Shown: piece after piece, positions 28,470 through 41,760 of the stretch
How the letters are laid out: every line of letters starts with the position of its first letter
Numbering within the stretch: the stretch's first letter is position 1
NCBI GenBank assembly: GCA_964020085.1
Contig: OZ026604.1
Coordinates: 26,590,697 to 26,654,696 of the forward strand
Source: Micromussa lordhowensis
Taxonomy: Eukaryota; Cnidaria; Anthozoa; Scleractinia; Lobophylliidae
DNA length: 64,000 nt
Direction: 5' to 3'
The notes under the pieces: generated by a model
Told to the model about the DNA's origin: nothing
Database searches by the model: none
The model's input: only the letters and a program-made list of their open reading frames with translations
Program-made: the position numbers and the translations under genes

Positions 28470-31400
28470 GATGCCCAGGCGTGGCCGGCTGGCTGACTAG
28501 TTAGCCGAGCTTGACGCGTGTTGCAACTTGGCAAATTAATGGCACCAAAGCACTCCTGGGGTCGGTCCGGGTCCACATGCAAAGTTTCGGAGCTGCGCGA
28601 AATCTCGCACTATGCTAACCAGCCCGTTTGCTAATTAGCCGAACTTTGCGCGCGTCGCAACTTTGCAAACTAATACCACCAAAGCACTCCCGGGGTCGGT
28701 CCGGGTGCAAATGCGAAGTATCGGAGCTGCACGAAATCTCGCACTATGCTAATCAGCCCGGCAGATTCCCAGGCGTGGCCGGCTGGCTGACTAGTTAGCC
28801 GAGCTTGACGCGTGTCGCAACTTGGCAAACTAATGGCACCAAAGCACTCCTGGGGTGGGTCCGGGTCCACATGCAAAGTTTCGGAGCTGCGCAAAATCTC
28901 GCACTATGCTAACCAGCCCGTTTGCTAATTAGCCGAACTTTGCGCGCGTCGCAACTTTGCAAACTAATACCACCAAAGCACTCCCGGGGTCGGTCCGGGT
29001 CCAAATGCGAAGTATCGGAGCTGCGCGAAATCTCGCACTATGCTAATCAGCCCGGCAGATCCCCAGGCGTGGCCGGCTGGCTGACTAGTTAGCTGAGCTT
29101 TACGCGTGTCACAACTTGGCAAACTAATGGCACCAAAGCACTCCTGGGGTGGGTCCGGGTCCACATGCAAAGTTTCGGAGCTGCGCGAAATCTCGCACTA
29201 TGCTAACCAGCCCGGCAGATGCCCAGGCGTGGCCGGCTGGCTGACTAGTTAGCCGAGCTTGACGCGTGTCGCAACTTGGCAAACTAATGGCACCAAAGCA
29301 CTCCTGGGGTCGGTCCGGGTCCACATGCAAAGTTTCGGAGCTGCGCGAAATCTCGCACTATGCTAATCAGCCCGGGAGATGCCCAGGCGTGGCCGGCTGG
29401 CTGACTAGTTAGCCGAGCTTGACGCGTGTCGCAACTTGGCAAACTAATGGCACCAAAGCACTCCTGGGGTCGGTCCGGGTCCACATGCAAAGTTTCGGAG
29501 CTGCGCGAAATCTCGCACTATGCTAACCAGCCCGTTTGCTAATTAGCCGAACTTTGCGCGCGTCGCAACTTTGCAAACTAATACCACCAAAGCACTCCCG
29601 GGATCGGTCCGGGTCCAAATGCGAAGTATCGGAGCTGCGCAAAATCTCGCACTATGCTAATCAGCCTGGCAGATCCCCAGGCGTGGCCGGCTGGCTGACT
29701 AGTTAGCCGAGCTTGACGCGTGTCGCAACTTGGCAAACTAATGGCACCAAAGCACTCCTGGGGTCGGTCCGGGTCCACCTGCAAAGTTTGGGAGCTGCGC
29801 GAAATCTCGCACTATGCTAACCAGCCCGTTTGCTAATTAGCCGAACTTTGCGCGCGTCGCAACTTTGCAAACTAATACCACCAAAGCACTCCCAGGGTCG
29901 GTCCGGGTCCAAATGCGAAGTATCGGAGCTGCGCGAAATCTCGCACTATGCTAATCAGCCCGGCAGATCCCCAGGCGTGGCCGGCTGGCTGACTAGTTAG
30001 CCGAGCTTGACGCGTGTCGCAACTTGGCAAACTAATGGCACCAAAGCACTCCTGGGGTAGGTCCGGGTCCACATGCAAAGTTTCGGAGCTGCGCGAAATC
30101 TCGCACTATGCTAACCAGCCCGTTTGCTAATTAGCCGAACTTTGCGCGCCTCGCAACTTTGCAAACTAATACCACCAAAGCACTCCCGGGGTCAGTCCGG
30201 GTCCAAATGCGAAGTATCGGAGCTGCGCGAAATCTCGCACTATGCTAATCAGCCCGGCAGATCCCCAGGCGTGGCCGGCTGGCTGACTAGTTAGCCGAGC
30301 TTGACGCGTGCGCAACTTGGCAAACTAATGGCACCAAAGCAGTCCTGGGGTGGGTCCGGGTCCACATGCAAAGTTTCGGAGCTGCGCGAAATCTCGCACT
30401 ATGCTAACCAGCCCGGCAGATGCCCAGGCGTGGCCGGCTGGCTGACTAGTTAGCCGAGCTTGACGCGTGTCGCAACTTGGCAAACTAATGGCACCAAAGC
30501 ACTCCTGGGGTCGGTCCGGGTCCACATGCAAAGTTTCGGAGCTGCGCGAAATCTCGCACTATGCTAACCAGCCCGTTTGCTAATTAGCCGAACTTTGCGC
30601 GCGTGGCAACTTTGCAAAGTAATACCACCAAAGCACTCCCGGGGTCAGTCCGGGTCCAAATGCGAAGTATCGGAGCTGCGCAAAATCTCGCACTATGCTA
30701 ATCAGCCCGGGAGATGCCCAGGCATGGCCGGCTGGCTGACTAGTTAGCCGAGCTTCACGCGTGTCGCAACTTGGCAAATTAATGGCACCAAAGCACTCCT
30801 GGGGTCGGTCCGGGTCCACATGCAAAGTTTCGGAGCTGCGCGAAATCTCGCACTATGCTAACCAGCCCGTTTGCTAATTAGCCGAACTTTGCGCGCGTCG
30901 CAACTTTGCAAACTAATACCACCAAAGCACTCCCGGGGTCGGTCCGGGTCCAAATGCGAAGTATCGGAGCTGCGCAAAATCTCGCACTATGCTAATCAGC
31001 CTGGCAGATCCCCAGGCGTGGCCGGCTGGCTGACTAGTTAGCCGAGCTTGACGCGTGTCGCAACTTGGCAAACTAATGGCACCAAAGCACTCCTGGGGTC
31101 GGTCCGGGTCCACATGCAAAGTTTCGGAGCTGCGCGAAATCTCGCACTATGCTAACCAGCCCGTTTGCTAATTAGCCGAACTTTGCGCGCGTCGCAACTT
31201 TGCAAACTAATACCACCAAAGCACTCCCGGGGTTGGTCCGGGTCCAAATGCGAAGTATCGGAGCTGCGCAAAATCTCGCACTATGCTAATCAGCCTGGCA
31301 GATCCCCAGGCGTGGCCGGCTGGCTGACTAGTTAGCCGAGCTTGACGCGTGTCGCAACTTGGCAAACTAATGGCACCAAAGCACTCCTGGGGTCGGTCCG

Positions 31401-33090
31401 GGTCCACCTGCAAAGTTTCGGAGCTGCGCGAAATCTCGCACTATGCTAACCAGCCCGTTTGCTAATTAGCCGAACTTTGCGCGCGTCGCAACTTTGCAAA
31501 CTAATACCACCAAAGCACTCCCGGGGTCGGTCCGGGTCCAAATGCGAAGTATCGGAGCTGCGCGAAATCTCGCACTATGCTAATCAGCCCGGCAGATCCC
31601 CAGGCGTGGCCGGCTGGCTGACTAGTTAGCCGAGCTTGACGCGTGTCGCAACTTGGCAAACTAATGGCACCAAAGCACTCCTGGGGTGGGTCCGGGTCCA
31701 CATGCTAAGTTTCGGAGCTGCGCGAAATCTCGCACTATGCTAACCAGCCCGTTTGCTAATTAGCCGAACTTTGCGCGCGTCGCAACTTTGCAAACTAATA
31801 CCACCAAAGCACTCCCGGGGTCGGTCCGGGTCCAAATGCGAAGTATCGGAGCTGCGCGAAATCTCGCACTATGCTAATCAGCCCGGCAGATCCCCAGGCG
31901 TGGCCGGCTGGCTGACTAGTTAGCCGAGCTTGACGCGTGTCGCAACTTGGCAAACTAATGGCACCAAAGCACTCCTGGGGTGGGTCCGGGTCCACATGCA
32001 AAGTTTCGGAGCTGCGCGAAATCTCGCACTATGCTAACCAGCCCGGCAGATGCCCAGGCGTGGCCGGCTGGCTGACTAGTTAGCCGAGCTTGACGCGTGT
32101 CGCAACTTGGCAAACTAATGGCACCAAAGCACTCCTGGGGTCGGTCCGGGTCCACATGCAAAGTTTCGGAGCTGCGCGAAATCTCGCACTATGCTAACCA
32201 GCCCGTTTGCTAATTAGCCGAACTTTGCGCGCGTCGCAACTTTGCAAACTAATACCACCAAAGCACTCCCGGGGTCGGTCCGGGACCAAATGCGAAGTAT
32301 CGGAGCTGCGCGAAATCTCGCACTATGCTAATCAGCCCGGCAGATCCCCAGGCGTGGCCGGCTGGCTGACTAGTTAGCCGAGCTTGACGCGTGTCGCAAC
32401 TTGGCAAACTAATGGCACCAAAGCACTCCTGGGGTGGGTCCGGGTCCACATGCAAAGTTTCGGAGCTGCGCGAAATCTCGCACTATGCTAACCAGCCCGG
32501 CAGATGCCCAGGCGTGGCCGGCTGGCTGACTAGTTAGCCGAGCTTGACGCGTGTCGCAACTTGGCAAACTAATGGCACCAAAGCACTCCTGGGGTCGGTC
32601 CGGGTCCACATGCAAAGTTTCGGAGCTGCGCGAAATCTCGCACTATGCTAACCAGCCCGTTTGCTAATTAGCCGAACTTTGCGCGCGTCGCAACTTTGCA
32701 AACTAATACCACCAAAGCACTCCCGGGGTTGGTCCGGGTCCAAATGCGAAGTATCGGAGCTGCGCAAAATCTCGCACTATGCTAATCAGCCTGGCAGATC
32801 CCCAGGCGTGGCCGGCTGGCTGACTAGTTAGCCGAGCTTGACGCGTGTCGCAACTTGGCAAACTAATGGCACCAAAGCACTCCTGGGGTCGGTCCGGGTC
32901 CACCTGCAAAGTTTCGGAGCTGCGCGAAATCTCGCACTATGCTAACCAGCCCGTTTGCTAATTAGCCGAACTTTGCGCGCGTCGCAACTTTGCAAACTAA
33001 TACCACCAAAGCACTCCCGGGGTCGGTCCGGGTCCAAATGCGAAGTATCGGAGCTGCGCGAAATCTCGCACTATGCTAATCAGCCCGGCA
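28470..33090 (+). repeat. 4,621-bp tandem higher-order duplication, copy 1
   Basis: The first of two adjacent near-identical 4,621-bp blocks. Rare private variants recur at exactly this offset: AGTTTGGGAGCTG (29786/34407), GCGCGCCTCGCAAC (30145/34766), a one-base deletion giving GCGTGCGCAACTT (30305/34926) and ACATGCTAAGTTTCGG (31701/36322). Few differences are visible, such as AAAGCAGTCC near 30340 and CGGGACCAAATG near 32281, found only in this copy. Confidence 0.85.
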
Positions 33091-36000
33091 GATCCCCAGG
33101 CGTGGCCGGCTGGCTGACTAGTTAGCCGAGCTTGACGCGTGTCGCAACTTGGCAAATTAATGGCACCAAAGCACTCCTGGGGTCGGTCCGGGTCCACATG
33201 CAAAGTTTCGGAGCTGCGCGAAATCTCGCACTATGCTAACCAGCCCGTTTGCTAATTAGCCGAACTTTGCGCGCGTCGCAACTTTGCAAACTAATACCAC
33301 CAAAGCACTCCCGGGGTCGGTCCGGGTGCAAATGCGAAGTATCGGAGCTGCACGAAATCTCGCACTATGCTAATCAGCCCGGCAGATTCCCAGGCGTGGC
33401 CGGCTGGCTGACTAGTTAGCCGAGCTTGACGCGTGTCGCAACTTGGCAAACTAATGGCACCAAAGCACTCCTGGGGTGGGTCCGGGTCCACATGCAAAGT
33501 TTCGGAGCTGCGCAAAATCTCGCACTATGCTAACCAGCCCGTTTGCTAATTAGCCGAACTTTGCGCGCGTCGCAACTTTGCAAACTAATACCACCAAAGC
33601 ACTCCCGGGGTCGGTCCGGGTCCAAATGCGAAGTATCGGAGCTGCGCGAAATCTCGCACTATGCTAATCAGCCCGGCAGATCCCCAGGCGTGGCCGGCTG
33701 GCTGACTAGTTAGCTGAGCTTTACGCGTGTCACAACTTGGCAAACTAATGGCACCAAAGCACTCCTGGGGTGGGTCCGGGTCCACATGCAAAGTTTCGGA
33801 GCTGCGCGAAATCTCGCACTATGCTAACCAGCCCGGCAGATGCCCAGGCGTGGCCGGCTGGCTGACTAGTTAGCCGAGCTTGACGCGTGTCGCAACTTGG
33901 CAAACTAATGGCACCAAAGCACTCCTGGGGTCGGTCCGGGTCCACATGCAAAGTTTCGGAGCTGCGCGAAATCTCGCACTATGCTAATCAGCCCGGGAGA
34001 TGCCCAGGCGTGGCCGGCTGGCTGACTAGTTAGCCGAGCTTGACGCGTGTCGCAACTTGGCAAACTAATGGCACCAAAGCACTCCTGGGGTCGGTCCGGG
34101 TCCACATGCAAAGTTTCGGAGCTGCGCGAAATCTCGCACTATGCTAACCAGCCCGTTTGCTAATTAGCCGAACTTTGCGCGCGTCGCAACTTTGCAAACT
34201 AATACCACCAAAGCACTCCCGGGATCGGTCCGGGTCCAAATGCGAAGTATCGGAGCTGCGCAAAATCTCGCACTATGCTAATCAGCCTGGCAGATCCCCA
34301 GGCGTGGCCGGCTGGCTGACTAGTTAGCCGAGCTTGACGCGTGTCGCAACTTGGCAAACTAATGGCACCAAAGCACTCCTGGGGTCGGTCCGGGTCCACC
34401 TGCAAAGTTTGGGAGCTGCGCGAAATCTCGCACTATGCTAACCAGCCCGTTTGCTAATTAGCCGAACTTTGCGCGCGTCGCAACTTTGCAAACTAATACC
34501 ACCAAAGCACTCCCAGGGTCGGTCCGGGTCCAAATGCGAAGTATCGGAGCTGCGCGAAATCTCGCACTATGCTAATCAGCCCGGCAGATCCCCAGGCGTG
34601 GCCGGCTGGCTGACTAGTTAGCCGAGCTTGACGCGTGTCGCAACTTGGCAAACTAATGGCACCAAAGCACTCCTGGGGTAGGTCCGGGTCCACATGCAAA
34701 GTTTCGGAGCTGCGCGAAATCTCGCACTATGCTAACCAGCCCGTTTGCTAATTAGCCGAACTTTGCGCGCCTCGCAACTTTGCAAACTAATACCACCAAA
34801 GCACTCCCGGGGTCAGTCCGGGTCCAAATGCGAAGTATCGGAGCTGCGCGAAATCTCGCACTATGCTAATCAGCCCGGCAGATCCCCAGGCGTGGCCGGC
34901 TGGCTGACTAGTTAGCCGAGCTTGACGCGTGCGCAACTTGGCAAACTAATGGCACCAAAGCACTCCTGGGGTGGGTCCGGGTCCACATGCAAAGTTTCGG
35001 AGCTGCGCGAAATCTCGCACTATGCTAACCAGCCCGGCAGATGCCCAGGCGTGGCCGGCTGGCTGACTAGTTAGCCGAGCTTGACGCGTGTCGCAACTTG
35101 GCAAACTAATGGCACCAAAGCACTCCTGGGGTCGGTCCGGGTCCACATGCAAAGTTTCGGAGCTGCGCGAAATCTCGCACTATGCTAACCAGCCCGTTTG
35201 CTAATTAGCCGAACTTTGCGCGCGTGGCAACTTTGCAAAGTAATACCACCAAAGCACTCCCGGGGTCAGTCCGGGTCCAAATGCGAAGTATCGGAGCTGC
35301 GCAAAATCTCGCACTATGCTAATCAGCCCGGGAGATGCCCAGGCATGGCCGGCTGGCTGACTAGTTAGCCGAGCTTCACGCGTGTCGCAACTTGGCAAAT
35401 TAATGGCACCAAAGCACTCCTGGGGTCGGTCCGGGTCCACATGCAAAGTTTCGGAGCTGCGCGAAATCTCGCACTATGCTAACCAGCCCGTTTGCTAATT
35501 AGCCGAACTTTGCGCGCGTCGCAACTTTGGAAACTAATACCACCAAAGCACTCCCGGGGTCGGTCCGGGTCCAAATGCGAAGTATCGGAGCTGCGCAAAA
35601 TCTCGCACTATGCTAATCAGCCTGGCAGATCCCCAGGCGTGGCCGGCTGGCTGACTAGTTAGCCGAGCTTGACGCGTGTCGCAACTTGGCAAACTAATGG
35701 CACCAAAGCACTCCTGGGGTCGGTCCGGGTCCACATGCAAAGTTTCGGAGCTGCGCGAAATCTCGCACTATGCTAACCAGCCCGTTTGCTAATTAGCCGA
35801 ACTTTGCGCGCGTCGCAACTTTGCAAACTAATACCACCAAAGCACTCCCGGGGTTGGTCCGGGTCCAAATGCGAAGTATCGGAGCTGCGCAAAATCTCGC
35901 ACTATGCTAATCAGCCTGGCAGATCCCCAGGCGTGGCCGGCTGGCTGACTAGTTAGCCGAGCTTGACGCGTGTCGCAACTTGGCAAACTAATGGCACCAA

Positions 36001-37711
36001 AGCACTCCTGGGGTCGGTCCGGGTCCACCTGCAAAGTTTCGGAGCTGCGCGAAATCTCGCACTATGCTAACCAGCCCGTTTGCTAATTAGCCGAACTTTG
36101 CGCGCGTCGCAACTTTGCAAACTAATACCACCAAAGCACTCCCGGGGTCGGTCCGGGTCCAAATGCGAAGTATCGGAGCTGCGCGAAATCTCGCACTATG
36201 CTAATCAGCCCGGCAGATCCCCAGGCGTGGCCGGCTGGCTGACTAGTTAGCCGAGCTTGACGCGTGTCGCAACTTGGCAAACTAATGGCACCAAAGCACT
36301 CCTGGGGTGGGTCCGGGTCCACATGCTAAGTTTCGGAGCTGCGCGAAATCTCGCACTATGCTAACCAGCCCGTTTGCTAATTAGCCGAACTTTGCGCGCG
36401 TCGCAACTTTGCAAACTAATACCACCAAAGCACTCCCGGGGTCGGTCCGGGTCCAAATGCGAAGTATCGGAGCTGCGCGAAATCTCGCACTATGCTAATC
36501 AGCCCGGCAGATCCCCAGGCGTGGCCGGCTGGCTGACTAGTTAGCCGAGCTTGACGCGTGTCGCAACTTGGCAAACTAATGGCACCAAAGCACTCCTGGG
36601 GTGGGTCCGGGTCCACATGCAAAGTTTCGGAGCTGCGCGAAATCTCGCACTATGCTAACCAGCCCGGCAGATGCCCAGGCGTGGCCGGCTGGCTGACTAG
36701 TTAGCCGAGCTTGACGCGTGTCGCAACTTGGCAAACTAATGGCACCAAAGCACTCCTGGGGTCGGTCCGGGTCCACATGCAAAGTTTCGGAGCTGCGCGA
36801 AATCTCGCACTATGCTAACCAGCCCGTTTGCTAATTAGCCGAACTTTGCGCGCGTCGCAACTTTGCAAACTAATACCACCAAAGCACTCCCGGGGTCGGT
36901 CCGGGTCCAAATGCGAAGTATCGGAGCTGCGCGAAATCTCGCACTATGCTAATCAGCCCGGCAGATCCCCAGGCGTGGCCGGCTGGCTGACTAGTTAGCC
37001 GAGCTTGACGCGTGTCGCAACTTGGCAAACTAATGGCACCAAAGCACTCCTGGGGTGGGTCCGGGTCCACATGCAAAGTTTCGGAGCTGCGCGAAATCTC
37101 GCACTATGCTAACCAGCCCGGCAGATGCCCAGGCGTGGCCGGCTGGCTGACTAGTTAGCCGAGCTTGACGCGTGTCGCAACTTGGCAAACTAATGGCACC
37201 AAAGCACTCCTGGGGTCGGTCCGGGTCCACATGCAAAGTTTCGGAGCTGCGCGAAATCTCGCACTATGCTAACCAGCCCGTTTGCTAATTAGCCGAACTT
37301 TGCGCGCGTCGCAACTTTGCAAACTAATACCACCAAAGCACTCCCGGGGTTGGTCCGGGTCCAAATGCGAAGTATCGGAGCTGCGCAAAATCTCGCACTA
37401 TGCTAATCAGCCTGGCAGATCCCCAGGCGTGGCCGGCTGGCTGACTAGTTAGCCGAGCTTGACGCGTGTCGCAACTTGGCAAACTAATGGCACCAAAGCA
37501 CTCCTGGGGTCGGTCCGGGTCCACCTGCAAAGTTTCGGAGCTGCGCGAAATCTCGCACTATGCTAACCAGCCCGTTTGCTAATTAGCCGAACTTTGCGCG
37601 CGTCGCAACTTTGCAAACTAATACCACCAAAGCACTCCCGGGGTCGGTCCGGGTCCAAATGCGAAGTATCGGAGCTGCGCGAAATCTCGCACTATGCTAA
37701 TCAGCCCGGCA
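33091..37711 (+). repeat. 4,621-bp tandem higher-order duplication, copy 2
   Basis: Second copy of the tandem pair, directly abutting the first. It differs at a few bases, for example ACTTTGGAAACTAA near 35525. The right edge is approximate: just past it AAATTAATGG in copy 1 corresponds to AAACTAATGG. The similarity implies recent unequal exchange or conversion, or an assembly artefact. Confidence 0.85.
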
Positions 37712-40700
37712 GATCCCCAGGCGTGGCCGGCTGGCTGACTAGTTAGCCGAGCTTGACGCGTGTCGCAACTTGGCAAACTAATGGCACCAAAGCACTCCTG
37801 GGGTGGGTCCGGGTCCACATGCAAAGTTTCGGAGCTGCGCGAAATCTCGCACTATGCTAATCAGCCCGTTTGCTAATTAGCCGAACTTTGCGCGCGTCGC
37901 AACTTTGCAAACTAATACCACCAAAGCACTCCCGGGGTCGGTCCGGGTCCAAATGCGAAGTATCGGAGCTGCGCGAAATCTCGCACTATGCTAATCAGCC
38001 CGGCAGATCCCCAGGCGTGGCCGGCTGGCTGACTAGTTAGCCGAGCTTGACGCGTGTCGCAACTTGGCAAACTAATGGCACCAAAGCACTCCTGGGGTGG
38101 GTCCGGGTCCACATGCAAAGTTTCGGAGCTGCGCGAAATCTCGCACTATGCTAACCAGCCCGGCAGATGCCCAGGCGTGGCCGGCTGGCTGACTAGTTAG
38201 CCGAGCTTGACGCGTGTCGCAACTTGGCAAACTAATGGCACCAAAGCACTCCTGGGGTCGGTCCGGGTCCACATGCAAAGTTTCGGAGCTGCGCGAAATC
38301 TCGCACTATGCTAATCAGCCCGGGAGATGCCTAGGCGTGGCCGGCTGGCTGACTAGTTAGCCGAGCTTGACGCGTGTCGCAACTTGGCAAACTAATGGCA
38401 CCAAAGCACTCCTGGGGTCGGTCCGGGTCCACATGCAAAGTTTCGGAGCTGCGCGAAATCTCGCACTATGCTAACCAGCCCGTTTGCTAATTAGCCGAAC
38501 TTTGCGCGCGTCGCAACTTTGCAAACTAATACCACCAAAGCACTCCCGGGATCGGTCCGGGTCCAAATGCGAAGTATCGGAGCTGCGCAAAATCTCGCAC
38601 TATGCTAATCAGCCTGGCAGATCCCCAGGCGTGGCCGGCTGGCTGACTAGTTAGCCGAGCTTGACGCGTGTCGCAACTTGGCAAACTAATGGCACCAAAG
38701 CACTCCTGGGGTCGGTCCGGGTCCACCTGCAAAGTTTCAGAGCTGCGCGAAATCTCGCACTATGCTAACCAGCCCGTTTGCTAATTAGCCGAACTTTGCG
38801 CGCGTCGCAACTTTGCAAACTAATACCACCAAAGCACTCCCAGGGTCGGTCCGGGTCCAAATGCGAAGTATCGGAGCTGCGCGAAATCTCGCACTATGCT
38901 AATCAGCCCGGCAGATCCCCAGGCGTGGCCGGCTGGCTGACTAGTTAGCCGAGCTTGACGCGTGTCGCAACTTGGCAAACTAATGGCACCAAAGCACTCC
39001 TGGGGTCGGTCCGGGTCCACATGCAAAGTTTCGGAGCAGCGCGAAATCTCGCACTATGCTAACCAGCCCGTTTGCTAATTAGCCGAACTTTGCGCGCGTC
39101 GCAACTTTGCAAACTAATACCACCAAAGCACTCCCGGGGTCAGTCCGGGTCCAAATGCGAAGTATCGGAGCTGCGCGAAATCTCGCACTATGCTAATCAG
39201 CCCGGCAGATCCCCAGGCGTGGCCGGCTGGCTGACTAGTTAGCCGAGCTTGACGCGTGCGCAACTTGGCAAACTTATGGCACCAAAGCACTCCTGGGGTG
39301 GGTCCGGGTCCACATGCAAAGTTTCGGAGCTGCGCGAAATCTCGCACTATGCTAACCAGCCCGGCAGATGCCCAGGCGTGGCCGGCTGGCTGACTAGTTA
39401 GCCGAGCTTGACGCGTGTCGCAACTTGGCAAACTAATGGCACCAGAGCAGTCCTGGGGTGGGTCCGGGTCCACATGCAAAGTTTCGGAGCTGCGCGAAAT
39501 CTCGCACTATGCTAACCAGCCCGGCAGATGCCCAGGCGTGGCCGGCTGGCTGACTAGTTAGCCGAGCTTGACGCGTGTCGCAACTTGGCAAACTAATGGC
39601 ACCAAAGCACTCCTGGGGTCGGTCCGGGTCCACATGCAAAGTTTCGGAGCTGCGCGAAATCTCGCACTATGCTAACCAGCCCGTTTGCTAATTAGCCGAA
39701 CTTTGCGCACGTGGCAACTTTGCAAAGTAATACCACCAAAGCACTCCCGGGGTCAGTCCGGGTCCAAATGCGAAGTATCGGAGCTGCGCAAAATCTCGCA
39801 CTATGCTAATCAGCCCGGGAGATGCCCAGGCGTGGCCGGCTGGCTGACTAGTTAGCCGAGCTTGACGCGTGTCGCAACTTGGCAAATTAATGGCACCAAA
39901 GCACTCCTGGGGTCGGTCCGGGTCCACATGCAAAGTTTCGGAGCTGCACGAAATCTCGCACTATGCTAACCAGCCCGTTTGCTAATTAGCCGAACTTTGC
40001 GCGCGTCGCAACTTTGCAAACTAATACCACCAAAGCACTCCCGGGGTCGGTCCGGGTCCAAATGCGAAGTATCGGAGCTGCGCAAAATCTCGCACTATGC
40101 TAATCAGCCTGGCAGATCCCCAGGCGTGGCCGGCTGGCTGACTAGTTAGCCGAGCTTGACGCGTGTCGCAACTTGGCAAACTAATGGCACCAAAGCACTC
40201 CTGGGGTCGGTCCGGGTCCACCTGCAAAGTTTCGGAGCTGCGCGAAATCTCGCACTATGCTAACCAGCCCGTTTGCTAATTAGCCGAACTTTGCGCGCGT
40301 CGCAACTTTGCAAACTAATACCACCAAGGCACTCCCGGGGTCGGTCCGGGTCCAAATGCGAAGTATCGGAGCTGCGCGAAATCTCGCACTATGCTAATCA
40401 GCCCGGCAGATCCCCAGGCGTGGCCTGCTGGCTGACTAGTTAGCCGAGCTTGACGCGTGTCGCAACTTGGCAAACTAATGGCACCAAAGCACTCCTGGGG
40501 TGGGTCCGGGTCCACATGCAAAGTTTCGGAGCTGCGCAAAATCTCGCACTATGCTAACCAGCCCGTTTGCTAATTAGCCGAACTTTGCGCGCGTCGCAAC
40601 TTTGCAAACTAATACCACCAAAGCACTCCCGGGGTCGGTCCGGGTCCAAATGCGAAGTATCGGAGCTGCGCGAAATCTTGCACTATGCTAATCAGCCCGG

Positions 40701-41412
40701 CAGATCCCCAGGCGTGGCCGGCTGGCTGACTAGTTAGCCGAGCTTGACGCGTGTCGCAAGTTGGCAAACTAATGGCACCAAAGCACTCCTGGGGTGGGTC
40801 CGGGTCCACATGCAAAGTTTCGGAGCTGCGCGAAATCTCGCACTATGCTAACCAGCCCGTTTGCTAATTAGCCGAACTTTGCGCGCGTCGCAACTTTGCA
40901 AACTAATACCACCAAAGCACTCCCGGGGTCGGTCCGGGTCCAAATGCGAAGTATAGGAGCTGCGCGAAATCTCGCACTATGCTAATCAGCCCGGCAGATC
41001 CCCAGGCGTGGCCGGCTGGCTGACTAGTTAGCCGAGCTTGACGCGTGTCGCAACTTGGCAAACTAATGGCACCAAAGCACTCCTGGGGTGGGTCCGGGTC
41101 CCTATGCAAAGTTTCGGAGCTGCGCGAAATCTCGCACTATGCTAACCAGCCCGTTTGCTAATTAGCCGAACTTTGCGCGCGTCGCAACTTTGCAAACTAA
41201 TACCACCAAAGCACTCCCGGGGTCGGTCCGGGTCCAAATGCGAAGTATCGGAGCTGCGCGAAATCTCGCACTATGCTAATCAGCCCGGCAGATCCCCAGG
41301 CGTGGCCGGCTGGCTGACTAGTTAGCCGAGCTTGACGCGTGTCGCAACTTGGCAAACTAATGGCACCAAAGCACTCCTGGGGTGGGTCCGGGTCCACATG
41401 CAAAGTTTCGGA

Positions 41413-41760
41413 CACTGGACGAAAAAATGGATTTACCTGGGTAACCAAACTAAAGCAAAAGTGTAGCAAATACCACATTTGCACAAATTTGCTCAAATCT
41501 GCTCAGGAGCAAAGATTGATATTGCACTAGATTTGCCACCCGTAGCAATGACGGTAAATGCCACATTTGCTCAGGATTTGCGCCTTTGCGCAAAGGTGAT
41601 GTGTAGCTGTAAATTTGGGGGTCATTTACATATGGCTCAAATGTGATGGAAATTTGTTTGTTTGAACCATCTTTACATATGACGCAAATAAGTGCACAAA
41701 TTTGCAGTTTTGCTCGAGGTTTGCGCCTGTAGTATAAGCATGTAAACTTATTACTTTGAC
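41413..41760. other. AT-rich DNA flanking the satellite
   Basis: The sequence changes abruptly from satellite to AT-rich DNA inside an A subunit, after AAAGTTTCGGA. The next ~350 bp repeatedly carry short GCAAATTTG/TTTGCTC/GCACAAATTTGC words that look like an older, more degenerate extension of the minisatellite to the right. No gene is seen. Confidence 0.5.

Larger units (their letters stand above)
1..41412 (+). repeat. Higher-order GC-rich satellite array (134-bp A + 160-bp B subunits)
   Basis: A head-to-tail array in one orientation fills the first 41.4 kb and runs off the left edge. The common period is 294 bp (293 in copies with a one-base deletion), made of subunit A (134 bp) and subunit B (160 bp). 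The two are clearly homologous over the segment with GGTCCGGGTCCA, TCGGAGCTGCGCG and TCGCACTATGCTAA, and both end in CCAAAGCACTCC. B carries about 26 extra bases around CCCAGGCGTGGCCGGCTGG. Isolated 160-bp units with an A-type head and B-type tail interrupt the dimers, giving super-periods of 1,336 bp (four dimers plus a hybrid) and 1,042 bp (three dimers plus a hybrid). The right edge is abrupt, about 42 bp into an A subunit. The array is much more GC-rich than the DNA to its right. I see no transposon gene, RNA gene or credible host exon inside it. Confidence 0.97.

Noticed and set aside
701..41109. About 140 nearly identical 68-90-codon minus-strand open frames in the satellite
   Set aside because: They arise because the 294-bp dimer length is a multiple of three and one frame of B lacks stops. 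They have no start context, no recognisable domain and no splice structure, and variant units break them. Some starts rest only on non-ATG codons.
1..41412. CRISPR array or rDNA array
   Set aside because: There are no unique spacers between repeats, unit lengths are far too long for CRISPR, and no rRNA-like conserved core is present; the flanks are eukaryotic.
41339..41530. 63-codon plus-strand frame crossing the satellite edge
   Set aside because: It joins satellite to unrelated flanking DNA, so it is a chance frame.
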